12,512 nt of DNA from Acidobacteriaceae bacterium (lineage in GTDB: Bacteria; Acidobacteriota; Terriglobia; Terriglobales; SbA1): assembly GCA_019237515.1 (NCBI GenBank), contig JAFAGX010000607.1, positions 1 through 12,512 of the forward strand. Direction: 5' to 3'. The position numbers and the translations under genes were made by a program. Under the pieces are notes generated by a model. It searched no databases. It worked only from the letters and a program-made list of their open reading frames with translations, and had not been told where the DNA came from. Every line of letters begins with the position of its first letter. Positions within the stretch are counted from its first letter, which is position 1. Below, piece after piece: positions 1-6,195 of the stretch.

Positions 1-1360
1 TGCCGGGTGCGTGCAGTACGACCGCCGCCGCTACTTCCTCGCCGAGTGTGGGATGCATGAATCCGAAGGTAACCGCGCTGGCAATGGCAGGATGTTTCGT
101 CAGCACTTCGTCAACTTCGTGTGGCGCTATGCTTTCGCCGCCGCGGATGATGATGTCTTTGATCCGGCCAGTTAGATGTAAATAACAATCCTCATCTAAA
201 TAACCTTGATCGCCGGTTCGGAACCATCCACTCACAAATGATTTGGTGTTTGCTTCGGGATTGTTCTCATATCCGCGAAAAACATTTGCTCCCTGGATGA
301 CCACTTCCCCTCGTTGCCCGGTACCGAGATGATTCCCGAGTGCATCCATAACGCTAATTCGGATCCCAGTGCCAACGCCCACCGAGCCCGGCTTGCGGCA
401 GCGCGGAGGCAAAGGATTTGAGGTCATCTGGTGCGCGGCTTCTGTCATGCCATAGGCCTCAACGAAGGGCACGCCGAATATCTCTTCCATTTTGTGAATG
501 GTCTCCGCTGAAAAAGGAGCGCTGCAGGAACGAATGAAGCGGAGTGATCGGGAATCGCTGACCTGGTCGCGAGTGCGTGACAAAATCAGCTTGTGCATGG
601 TCGGTACGCCCGAATACCACGTCACGCCTTGCTCCCGCACCAGGCGCCAGAACGCTAGCGGATTGAACTTGGAGGGCAGAACCACTTTTCCACCCGACAA
701 TAATGTCGCCATCGTCGAAGCCATGATGCCGTGGATGTGGTAAAGCGGCATGATGCACAAAGAAACGTCGTCTTCCGACAGCGTATATGTGTTCGCAATA
801 TTCGCCGCCGAAACCGCCAAATTGTAATGGCGCAGCGGAACCCGCTTCGGTCGCCCAGTGCTCCCGCTGGTGTGCAGTATCAGCGCGATGTCATCAGGAT
901 TCGGGGGCTTCGCCGTCGCACCTGAAGGTGCATCTTTCAGCCGAACCTCCCCTTCATCACTCATCTCAACGGGGTAAACCGGGATTCCCAGGTCGGCTGC
1001 CGCGCTGCGAGCGTATTTAGCCTCTGCAGGCGGGCAAATCAGTAAACGCGCGCTCGTATCCCGGAGAAAGAAGAGGAACTCCTCGTAGGGATAAGACGGG
1101 TTTAACGGTGCGGCAGTACCGGCGATCGAAGCGGCAAGAAAACTTACCACGGCGGGCAGGCCGTTAGGTAAAGCAATGGCGACGCGATCACCACGTTGGA
1201 TTCCAGCGGACGCCAACGCATCCGCCATCCTCAGGACCTGTGCGCGGAGATCGTCGTACGTCAGTTGAATCTCGAGGTCCGGAAGCACGAACGCGGTATG
1301 GCTGTCTGCGAAATGCAGAACGTCCAGCAGCGTTTCCACTGCTTTTAAAGTCATGGGCAT
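1..1360 (-). CDS. AMP-forming acyl-CoA synthetase, oxalyl-CoA synthetase (AAE3/Pcs60)-like, C-terminus off window
   Basis: Predicted to adenylate a carboxylic acid with ATP and transfer it to CoA in the cytoplasm. The frame is open from the start to the left edge (453 codons), so the C-terminal subdomain with the A10 catalytic lysine is missing. Visible ANL motifs: A3 P-loop TSGSTGRPKRV (residues 164-174), LYHIHG (206-211), A5 YGMTE (303-307), TGD (382-384), and the hinge region GRIKDIIIRGGE (398-409). The stretch MTEAAHQMTSNPLPP (305-319) followed by RKPGSVG closely resembles plant AAE3 and yeast Pcs60 oxalate-CoA ligases as I recall them, so oxalate or another small acid is a possible substrate; this is inference. 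The Gly usual after PK in A3 is Arg173. Two in-frame ATGs (first bases 1360 and 1354) are possible. The longer form is given, although a -10-like box at 1364-1369 would favour 1354. Generic fatty-acyl-CoA ligase is the alternative. Confidence 0.88.
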   Translation of the reverse strand, partial: MPMTLKAVETLLDVLHFADSHTAFVLPDLEIQLTYDDLRAQVLRMADALASAGIQRGDRVAIALPNGLPAVVSFLAASIAGTAAPLNPSYPYEEFLFFLRDTSARLLICPPAEAKYARSAAADLGIPVYPVEMSDEGEVRLKDAPSGATAKPPNPDDIALILHTSGSTGRPKRVPLRHYNLAVSAANIANTYTLSEDDVSLCIMPLYHIHGIMASTMATLLSGGKVVLPSKFNPLAFWRLVREQGVTWYSGVPTMHKLILSRTRDQVSDSRSLRFIRSCSAPFSAETIHKMEEIFGVPFVEAYGMTEAAHQMTSNPLPPRCRKPGSVGVGTGIRISVMDALGNHLGTGQRGEVVIQGANVFRGYENNPEANTKSFVSGWFRTGDQGYLDEDCYLHLTGRIKDIIIRGGESIAPHEVDEVLTKHPAIASAVTFGFMHPTLGEEVAAAVVLHAPG

Positions 1361-1696
1361 TTCATCTTAACCTGCATTGGGGTTCGTACGATGAGCGAAC
1401 CAGGATGCCTGTTGCCTGCACAGGAACGCACGAGTCAAGGCGGGTTCTACGCAATAGGGGAACGAAAGGAACGCGGAACCCCCTAGAGCAACGTAGCCGA
1501 AGTGCACACTCAGGCCAAGCTTATTCTTCTGATCTGCCTGATAGAAATCGTTTATCACGAGACGCCCTCCAGTTTCTTATCCACTTGGGGGTACTGCATG
1601 CCGTCATCCTGGCCGATAATTTGTAAATGGTCGGCGTCCGGGCTGGTGCTTTGGTAACCTGCCGCCTCTCTCGGATAAGGAGGATAGTTTGAAAGA
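1361..1696. other. Divergent spacer with GGAAC repeats and small inverted repeats; no supported gene
   Basis: These 336 bases lie between the divergent acyl-CoA synthetase and PilZ-like genes. GGAAC occurs at 1423-1427, 1459-1463, 1468-1472 and 1475-1479. Two short inverted repeats are present: GGTTCG (1381-1386) with CGAACC (1396-1401), and CCTGT (1408-1412) with ACAGG (1420-1424). A purine-rich AAGGAGG at 1677-1683 looks like a ribosome binding site. The short minus-strand frames here show no recognisable family and were not called. The role is probably regulatory for one or both flanking genes, which is inference. Confidence 0.4.
1364..1369 (-). promoter_or_regulatory. Possible -10 box (TAAGAT) for the acyl-CoA synthetase gene
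   Basis: On the minus strand TAAGAT lies 9 bases before the ATG at 1354 and 3 before the ATG at 1360. Transcription would then start about at 1357, giving an almost leaderless mRNA using ATG 1354. No convincing -35 hexamer and no Shine-Dalgarno sequence are visible, so this is a weak call. Confidence 0.3.
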
Positions 1697-2074
1697 ATGC
1701 CGCGATTCGCCCAGCCGCATGCGGTTCCGCGTGCCCCTCGCGTTAAGCTCGCGGGTACGGTGCTTACGCTCCTTGTCCTGGAGAGTGGGCGCCAGTTGCG
1801 GGCTGGTCTGCACCAGCTTTCCACTACGGGCGGCCTGCTTCACCTCGATCAAGCCCTCGATGAAGGAATCAAGGTCGAACTCGCCTTCCATGTTGGCAAG
1901 AACACAGTCCGAGGCAAAGCGCGGATGCTGTTTCCGATCTGGGCGACGCAAGGATGCCTACAGCCGTTCGAGTTTGATGAGCTCTCGGCCGAAGACATCC
2001 GGAAGCTCGACTTAAACGTCCAGGAACTTCTGCAGTCTTCATCTTCGCCCGCGTCGCCGCGAACTAGCGCCTGA
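1697..2074 (+). CDS. PilZ-like domain protein (degenerate)
   Basis: A 125-residue single-domain cytoplasmic protein whose pattern resembles PilZ, the c-di-GMP-binding beta-barrel. There is an N-terminal basic segment with Arg12 and Arg15, then LSTTGG (41-46) where PilZ has D/N-x-S-x-x-G. Alternating hydrophobic strands follow, ending near PFEF (90-93), then a short helical and Ser-rich tail. Gln40 replaces the usual Asp/Asn, and the Arg motif does not fit the canonical RxxxR cleanly, so c-di-GMP binding may be lost. ATG 1697 is the first start codon after the in-frame stop at 1685-1687. The strong AAGGAGG at 1677-1683 is 13 bases upstream, farther than ideal. The rhodanese gene follows after 75 bases on the same strand. 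The PilZ assignment is by pattern memory and is moderately sure. Confidence 0.68.
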   Translation: MPRFAQPHAVPRAPRVKLAGTVLTLLVLESGRQLRAGLHQLSTTGGLLHLDQALDEGIKVELAFHVGKNTVRGKARMLFPIWATQGCLQPFEFDELSAEDIRKLDLNVQELLQSSSSPASPRTSA

Positions 2075-2117
2075 TCCGGTCAGTGTCCTTGCGGCCTAAA
2101 AAGGGGCTTCTCTCCGT

Positions 2118-2123
2118 TAAAAT
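2118..2123 (+). promoter_or_regulatory. Possible -10 box (TAAAAT) upstream of the rhodanese gene
   Basis: TAAAAT lies 26 bases before the rhodanese ATG and would give a leader of about 20 bases containing the AGGAGG ribosome binding site at 2139-2144. The nearest -35-like hexamer (TTGCGG, 2089-2094) is 23 bases away, too far for a standard promoter, so the call is tentative. Confidence 0.35.
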
Positions 2124-2149
2124 CGTTCTGAAATAGCCAGGAGGAAGGC

Positions 2150-2527
2150 ATGGCCCACCAACACTCACCAGGCTTCCTGCGCATCGTCAACGATGCAAAA
2201 AAACGCATTCGGGAAACTACCGTTGACCATGTCAAATCGCGTCTGGATCGCGGGGACAAATTTCTGCTGATTGATGTACGCGAAGAAAGCGAGTACGCCA
2301 AGGATCATCTTCCCAATGCTCTACACCTGGGAAAAGGAATCATTGAACGTGACATCGAGCAACAGGTTCCTGACCTTCAGAAAGAAATGATCCTGTACTG
2401 CGGAGGAGGTTTCCGTTCTGCATTGGCGGCGGATAACCTGCAGAAGATGGGCTATACCAACGTGATCTCGATGGATGGGGGTATCCGCGAGTGGCGCCAA
2501 AAGAACTTGCCTCTGGTGAAAGGCTAG
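2150..2527 (+). CDS. Single-domain rhodanese-like sulfurtransferase
   Basis: A 125-residue protein with one rhodanese domain. Such proteins carry a persulfide on the active-site cysteine and pass sulfane sulfur to acceptors such as cyanide, thiols or sulfur carrier proteins. The signature LLIDVREESEY (39-49) is followed by the H-L-P-N-A segment (53-57). The active-site loop CGGGFR (84-89) has catalytic Cys84 and closing Arg89, and MDGGIREW comes near the end. The six-residue loop matches sulfur- rather than phosphate-binding homologues. The N-terminal 35 residues form a helical extension before the domain. There is no signal peptide, so it is probably cytoplasmic. AGGAGG at 2139-2144, 5 bases before ATG, supports the start. 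The physiological acceptor cannot be told from the context. Confidence 0.93.
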   Translation: MAHQHSPGFLRIVNDAKKRIRETTVDHVKSRLDRGDKFLLIDVREESEYAKDHLPNALHLGKGIIERDIEQQVPDLQKEMILYCGGGFRSALAADNLQKMGYTNVISMDGGIREWRQKNLPLVKG

Positions 2528-2531
2528 GCCA

Positions 2532-2557
2532 CCTGAAGTAACCTCGGTAACTTGAGG
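2532..2557. promoter_or_regulatory. 26-base imperfect palindrome with core GTAACCTCGGTAAC
   Basis: The left arm CCTGAAGTAACC (2532-2543) pairs with GGTAACTTGAGG (2546-2557) at 10 of 12 positions around a central TC. It begins 5 bases after the rhodanese stop and lies 72 bases before the GAF gene. Bases 2541-2554 recur exactly at 8963-8976, upstream of the receiver-TonB gene. No T-run follows, so an operator for a dimeric regulator fits better than an intrinsic terminator, but neither is proven. Confidence 0.45.
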
Positions 2558-2596
2558 GAAAACTCGCGAACCGTCACCATGTATCTGGGCTGAGTG

Positions 2597-2626
2597 TTGC
2601 CCACGGATTTCTTTTCGAGTTAGACT
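2597..2626 (+). promoter_or_regulatory. Possible promoter upstream of the GAF gene
   Basis: TTGCCC (2597-2602), an 18-base spacer and TAGACT (2621-2626) resemble a sigma-70 promoter. The -10 ends only 2 bases before ATG 2629, so the expected start of transcription would fall just inside the gene. Either the promoter or the annotated start may therefore be wrong. Confidence 0.25.
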
Positions 2627-2628
2627 GC

Positions 2629-3183
2629 ATGGCCAACAAATCTGACTTCGTCCAGGGTAGCGGCGCCGCGGCGCCGGCTACCGCACCTGACAATTCAGTC
2701 GAATTCGTTCTGGGTCACACCGAGACCGCCGAAAAGTTCTGTGTCGCTTTGGCCAAGATGTTCGCCGTGCGTCCTGGCGAAGTGGCGCTGCTGCGCCTCG
2801 AAAAGGGATTACTAAAATTTGTTCTTCCGGAGCAGCTGAAAACGGCGGGTTCAATTCCGGTTTCAAGCTCGTCCTCCATAGCGGCACAAACGGCCGCGAC
2901 GAAGAAAACCTATCTGTCCAATGCATTCACGAAGGTAAAGCACGCCCGAGTTTTTGAAAGCATTAAGCCAGCGGGTTCTGAAGATCAATCTGAGCAGGCT
3001 GCAATTCAGAAGTTGATGTCGGTTCCCGTACTCACCTCCGAGCGCAAAGTTCTGGGCGTCATCCAGGTTTCCCGCAAGGCTTTCGACGCGAGTTCAGCAG
3101 GTCCAGATTTCACTCCGCAAGATCTACAACAGCTCGAACTTGCAGCCAAAGTCGCTGCCGGCAAACCGTTCATGAAGCAATAG
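2629..3183 (+). CDS. Small GAF-domain protein
   Basis: A 184-residue soluble protein with a 20-residue Ala/Pro/Ser-rich lead and a single GAF-like fold over about residues 24-178. Visible pieces are an N-terminal helix (TAEKFCVALAKMFAV), the strand EVALLRLEKGLLKFVLP (51-67), then IPVSSSSSIAAQTAATKK (76-93). The second half has KLMSVPVLTSERKVLGVIQVSRK (128-150), the typical GAF V-P-(v)-x-G-v-i-q-v pattern, and a closing helix starting FTPQDLQQLELAAKV. No output domain (kinase, GGDEF, HTH) is attached, so it may sense or bind a ligand and act on a partner protein. The ligand is unknown. No alternative start exists before residue 41. No clear Shine-Dalgarno precedes ATG 2629. The 3' end overlaps the convergent pseudouridine synthase gene by 14 bases. 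Confidence 0.8.
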   Translation: MANKSDFVQGSGAAAPATAPDNSVEFVLGHTETAEKFCVALAKMFAVRPGEVALLRLEKGLLKFVLPEQLKTAGSIPVSSSSSIAAQTAATKKTYLSNAFTKVKHARVFESIKPAGSEDQSEQAAIQKLMSVPVLTSERKVLGVIQVSRKAFDASSAGPDFTPQDLQQLELAAKVAAGKPFMKQ

Positions 3184-3907
3184 TCCGCTGCATAGCCCGA
3201 TCGAGGAGCGCTTTTTCAGCCGGAGTAAGTGGACGGAGTGCCCCTTTGGGAAGTTCACCCAGCATCAAGGGACCAATAGCTACGCGGACCAAACGTAGAA
3301 CGTCGATTCCAAGTGCAGCAAAGATACGGCGGATCTGACGGTTCTTGCCTTCATCGAGCACAATTTCAAACCAGGTATTCTTGTGTCCACGTCTCAGAAT
3401 ACGTACGTGTTTCGCAGCGAGACGCGCCCCATTCGGACTCAAGACGCCAGCAGTGATCTTGTCCATCAAGACTTGATCGCCCAGACAGCTCACCTGCACG
3501 TGATAAGTCTTATCAAGGTGGGTTTCCGGTGCCGCGATGCGAGCCGCCCATTCCGAATCATTTGTAAACAGAAGCAAGCCTTCGCTGGCTTTGTCCAATC
3601 GACCGACAGGCGCGAGCCATGGAAGATCAGCGCTGATAAGGTTGTACACAGTTTCGCGATCATGTTCATCAGCTGCAGTCGTGACCACGCCGCGAGGCTT
3701 GTTCAGAATGAAATACAGCTTTTGCTCTTGACTCAGTGGCCTGCCATCGACCTCGATGGCGTCTTTTCCAAGATGAACCGGAGTTTCCGGATCGCGGCGA
3801 ATTCGGCCGTTCAAGCTCACCTGACCGGACCGAATCAGCTCAAATGCTCGCGACCGTGAGCAATAGCCTTGCTTCGAAAGCGCACGTGCCAGACCGATTT
3901 GTCTCAT
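3170..3907 (-). CDS. RsuA/RluB-family pseudouridine synthase
   Basis: Converts a specific uridine in ribosomal RNA to pseudouridine; the exact rRNA site cannot be assigned from sequence alone. The 245-residue protein has an N-terminal S4 RNA-binding domain (about residues 3-55, including ALSKQGYCSRSRAFELI and GQVSLNGR). The catalytic domain opens with YFILNKPRGVVTT (65-77). The catalytic motif PVGRLDKASEGLLLFTND (100-117) has Asp105 as the nucleophile. The family's late motif KNRQIRR is present, followed by LxRVAIGPLMLGELPKG. Length and order are normal for the family. ATG 3907 starts the S4 domain directly. It lies back-to-back with the LysE gene (57-base spacer) and tail-to-tail with the GAF gene. 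Confidence 0.93.
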   Translation of the reverse strand: MRQIGLARALSKQGYCSRSRAFELIRSGQVSLNGRIRRDPETPVHLGKDAIEVDGRPLSQEQKLYFILNKPRGVVTTAADEHDRETVYNLISADLPWLAPVGRLDKASEGLLLFTNDSEWAARIAAPETHLDKTYHVQVSCLGDQVLMDKITAGVLSPNGARLAAKHVRILRRGHKNTWFEIVLDEGKNRQIRRIFAALGIDVLRLVRVAIGPLMLGELPKGALRPLTPAEKALLDRAMQRTIAS

Positions 3908-3950
3908 ACGCTAAGTTTCGCTTCGACGCGCGTGGAATGAAGCTCCACGG

Positions 3951-3956
3951 TAGAAT
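3951..3956 (+). promoter_or_regulatory. Possible -10 box (TAGAAT) for the LysE-type exporter gene
   Basis: TAGAAT ends 8 bases before ATG 3965, so transcription would begin at or within a base or two of the start codon, giving a leaderless message. No Shine-Dalgarno sequence lies in the intervening bases and no good -35 hexamer is visible. Confidence 0.4.
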
Positions 3957-3964
3957 TATCAGAC

Positions 3965-4591
3965 ATGATTGACCACCATGGATTTGTGTTGTTTCTCAGC
4001 GCGGCCACCTTACTTGCCATTGCACCCGGCCCCGGCATGCTTTATGTGCTCGCACGCAGTCTCGCCGGCGGACGCCGCGAGGGAGTGCTTTCTGCCGGAG
4101 GAACATTTTTCGGCGGACTGGTCCACGTAATCGCTGCGGCAACCGGGCTGTCCATCGTGTTGGCCGCGTCCGCAACGGCCTTTGCGCTTGTCAAATATGC
4201 CGGGGCGGGTTACCTCGTCTATCTCGGGATTCGAATGATACTGAGCGCGAAGAAAGACGAGGAGATCACAAGCGTGGACTTGCAGGCTCGACGCAGTCCC
4301 TTTTGGCAAGGGATCGCGACTGAAGTTCTGAATCCTAAGACCGCGATCTTCTTTCTTGCGTTCATCCCGCAATTTGTGAATCGAAGCAGCGGAAGCTTCC
4401 ATCAATTTCTCTTGCTGGGGACAATATCCGTCACGCTGAACACCTGCGCGGATTTGCTGGTGATCCTGATGGCGTCGCCGATTGGAACCCGGCTGCGGGC
4501 TTCGGCCGCTTTGCGGAGAAGACAACGGTCTGCAACCGGATTGGTGCTGGTAGGTTTAGGCGCATACGTTGCGTTCTCAGAGAGCAAGTAA
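3965..4591 (+). CDS. LysE/RhtB family amino-acid exporter
   Basis: A 208-residue inner-membrane transporter of the LysE/RhtB superfamily, which exports amino acids or related small metabolites using the proton gradient. The family signature APGPGMLYVLARSLAGGRRE (20-39) is intact, followed by GVLSAGGTFFGGLVHVIAAA (40-59). The second conserved segment is EVLNPKTAIFFLAFIPQFV. Hydrophobic stretches at about 7-30, 41-65, 68-90, 118-137, 148-170 and 188-205 fit the usual six helices, and length is typical. The substrate cannot be read from sequence; homoserine/threonine, leucine or lysine-type cargo are all possible. The dihydrolipoyl dehydrogenase ATG is 50 bases downstream on the same strand with its own -10-like box, so co-transcription is uncertain. 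Confidence 0.92.
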   Translation: MIDHHGFVLFLSAATLLAIAPGPGMLYVLARSLAGGRREGVLSAGGTFFGGLVHVIAAATGLSIVLAASATAFALVKYAGAGYLVYLGIRMILSAKKDEEITSVDLQARRSPFWQGIATEVLNPKTAIFFLAFIPQFVNRSSGSFHQFLLLGTISVTLNTCADLLVILMASPIGTRLRASAALRRRQRSATGLVLVGLGAYVAFSESK

Positions 4592-4623
4592 GCTGGAAGC
4601 ATTAAACGGCATCGCCTTGTTCT

Positions 4624-4629
4624 TACAAT
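4624..4629 (+). promoter_or_regulatory. Possible -10 box (TACAAT) for the dihydrolipoyl dehydrogenase gene
   Basis: TACAAT lies 12 bases before ATG 4642 and would place transcription start near 4636, giving a leader of about 6 bases without a Shine-Dalgarno. The in-frame TTG at 4636 would then be the very first codon of the transcript, so either start is possible. A weak TTAAAC is present 16 bases upstream of the box. Confidence 0.4.
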
Positions 4630-4641
4630 TGAAATTTGCTC

Positions 4642-6063
4642 ATGCCTGAAAACACGAACCTGCATATTGCTGTGATCGGCGCGGGGCCTGGCGGCTACGC
4701 GGCTGCGTTCCTTGCTGCTGACCTCGGAATGAGGGTCACGGTAATCGACCCGGAATTGAACCCGGGCGGCGTGTGCCTCTACCGCGGTTGCATTCCATCA
4801 AAGGCTTTGCTGCACGTGGCCAAACTGATCGACGAAGCTGAGCACGCCAAGAATTGGGGCATCGAATATAGCAATCCGAAAATCGACGTAGCACGGTTGC
4901 GATCGTGGAAAGAAAGCGTCGTCAAGAAACTCACAGGCGGTCTAGGGCAGCTTTCCAAACAGCGAAAAGTTGAGTACATCCAGGGGCGCGCCGGGTTTGA
5001 GAACTCGAATACACTGCGCATCAGCCGTGCAAACGGAGGCGAGGAGTCACTCAGTTTCGACCGGATTATCATCGCCACCGGTTCCCGCCCCGCAGCGATC
5101 CCCGCGTTCAACTTAGGTTCGGCGCGCATCATGGATTCCACGTCTGCGCTGGATGTGAGCGACCTTCCTGGCACGTTGCTGGTCATCGGCGGCGGATATA
5201 TAGGCCTCGAGTTGGGCACAGTTTACGCCGCCCTGGGATCACGAGTATCAGTCGTGGAAATGCTGCCTGGACTGCTGCCTGGGGCAGACCGCGATCTCGT
5301 CCTGCCGCTGCACAAGCGTATGGAGAAGATCTTCGAGTCCATCATGGCGAACACCACTGTGGCGTCGGTGAAAGACGAATCGAGCGGAATCCGGGTCACT
5401 TTCGAGGGATCGGACGTCAAGCAACGAGAAATGATTTTTGACAAAGTGCTGGTATCAGTCGGGCGCAAGCCGAATTCCGAGATTCCGGGACTGGAGAAAA
5501 CGCAAGTCAAAGTCGGCCCGCGAGGATTCATCCAGGTCAATAAACAGTTGCAGACGGATGATCCGAATGTTTACGCGATCGGTGATGTGGTGGGGGAGCC
5601 GATGCTCGCGCACAAGGCGTCCCACGAAGGGCGTACTGCCGCTGAAGCGATTGCCGGGCACAAAGTGGCGTTCGAGCCGAATGCGATTCCTGCGGTCGTG
5701 TTCACCGATCCGGAGATCGCCTGGTGCGGACTAACCGAAACCCAAGCTCAAAAAGATGGCCGCGAGATTAAAGTCGCCAAGTTCCCCTGGGCGGCATCAG
5801 GGCGCGCTATGACGCTCGACCGGACCGAGGGCATGACGAAACTGATTTTTGATCCTCAAAGTGAGCGCGTGCTCGGCGTCGGTATTGTCGGTGTAGGAGC
5901 GGGGGAAATGATTGCAGAAGGCGTTCTCGCCATCGAAATGGCCGCCACCGCCACCGATGTGGAGTTGACCATCCATCCGCATCCGACTCTCTCGGAGACT
6001 CTTATGCAATCTGCCGAAATTTTCTTCGGCACCAGCACCGACTTGTACCGACCGAAACGGTGA
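4642..6063 (+). CDS. lpdA: Dihydrolipoyl dehydrogenase (E3)
   Basis: A flavoprotein that reoxidises dihydrolipoamide on 2-oxoacid dehydrogenase E2 subunits or glycine cleavage H protein, reducing NAD+. The 473-residue length is typical. FAD-binding GAGPGG is at residues 13-18. The redox disulfide is Cys45-Leu-Tyr-Arg-Gly-Cys50 in the GGVCLYRGCIPSKALL context. ATGSRPAAIPAF follows, and the NAD-binding GGGYIGLELG comes next. The second FAD contact is VYAIGDVVG. The C-terminal interface holds HPHPTLSE with catalytic His447 and Glu452. The residues between the cysteines (LYR) differ from the common LNV. ATG 4642 was chosen because the protein then begins MPENTNLHIAVIGAGPGG; a TTG two codons earlier is possible. 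No E1 or E2 gene is in the window, so it is an orphan E3 here and may serve several complexes. The His/Glu pair argues against a mercuric or glutathione reductase. Confidence 0.95.
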   Translation: MPENTNLHIAVIGAGPGGYAAAFLAADLGMRVTVIDPELNPGGVCLYRGCIPSKALLHVAKLIDEAEHAKNWGIEYSNPKIDVARLRSWKESVVKKLTGGLGQLSKQRKVEYIQGRAGFENSNTLRISRANGGEESLSFDRIIIATGSRPAAIPAFNLGSARIMDSTSALDVSDLPGTLLVIGGGYIGLELGTVYAALGSRVSVVEMLPGLLPGADRDLVLPLHKRMEKIFESIMANTTVASVKDESSGIRVTFEGSDVKQREMIFDKVLVSVGRKPNSEIPGLEKTQVKVGPRGFIQVNKQLQTDDPNVYAIGDVVGEPMLAHKASHEGRTAAEAIAGHKVAFEPNAIPAVVFTDPEIAWCGLTETQAQKDGREIKVAKFPWAASGRAMTLDRTEGMTKLIFDPQSERVLGVGIVGVGAGEMIAEGVLAIEMAATATDVELTIHPHPTLSETLMQSAEIFFGTSTDLYRPKR

Positions 6064-6090
6064 GGTCTCCCTGGCCATTTGTTTTACCGA

Positions 6091-6118
6091 GAAGCGGAGC
6101 GACTCAGCTGTTCGCTTC
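6091..6118 (+). terminator. Possible hairpin after the dihydrolipoyl dehydrogenase gene
   Basis: GAAGCG (6091-6096) pairs with CGCTTC (6113-6118), with AGC/GCT able to extend the stem inside after small bulges. It begins 27 bases after the stop codon. No T-run follows, so it is at best a weak intrinsic terminator or an mRNA-end structure. Confidence 0.25.
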
Positions 6119-6134
6119 ACGTCACCTCCTGCCG

Positions 6135-6164
6135 CAGACAGTAGCTAACCAACGCGGCTATACT
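6135..6164 (+). promoter_or_regulatory. Possible promoter for the metallopeptidase gene
   Basis: CAGACA (6135-6140), an 18-base spacer and TATACT (6159-6164) resemble a sigma-70 promoter. Transcription from about 6171 would give a leader of roughly 25 bases carrying the AGGAGG ribosome binding site. Confidence 0.45.
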
Positions 6165-6183
6165 GAACTGCTTTTTGGCTAGT

Positions 6184-6189
6184 AGGAGG
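6184..6189 (+). promoter_or_regulatory. Ribosome binding site that fixes the peptidase start at GTG 6196
   Basis: A perfect AGGAGG sits 6 bases before GTG 6196. The frame also contains a TTG at 6175, but using it would place this site inside the coding region and put seven extra residues, including two arginines, before the signal peptide. GTG is therefore preferred. Confidence 0.8.
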
Positions 6190-6195
6190 CCACAC

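Noticed and set aside
172..206. AT-rich near-repeat (GATGTAAATAAC / CATCTAAATAAC)
   Set aside because: It falls inside the acyl-CoA synthetase coding frame and is explained by its codons (YLDEDCYLHL). No other structure is present.
1367..1824. Two short minus-strand frames joined by a GTGA overlap (1555-1824 and 1367-1558)
   Set aside because: The first is largely antisense to the PilZ-like gene and the second lies in the divergent spacer. Neither has a ribosome binding site or recognisable family, although the start-stop overlap was tempting.
1689..2015. TTG-started plus-strand frame with good spacing from AAGGAGG
   Set aside because: The translation is Ser/Arg-rich without structure, whereas the frame from ATG 1697 has PilZ-like strand patterns.
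6175..6195. TTG 6175 as the metallopeptidase start
   Set aside because: It would place the perfect AGGAGG inside the gene and add a basic segment before the signal peptide. GTG 6196 has ideal spacing.
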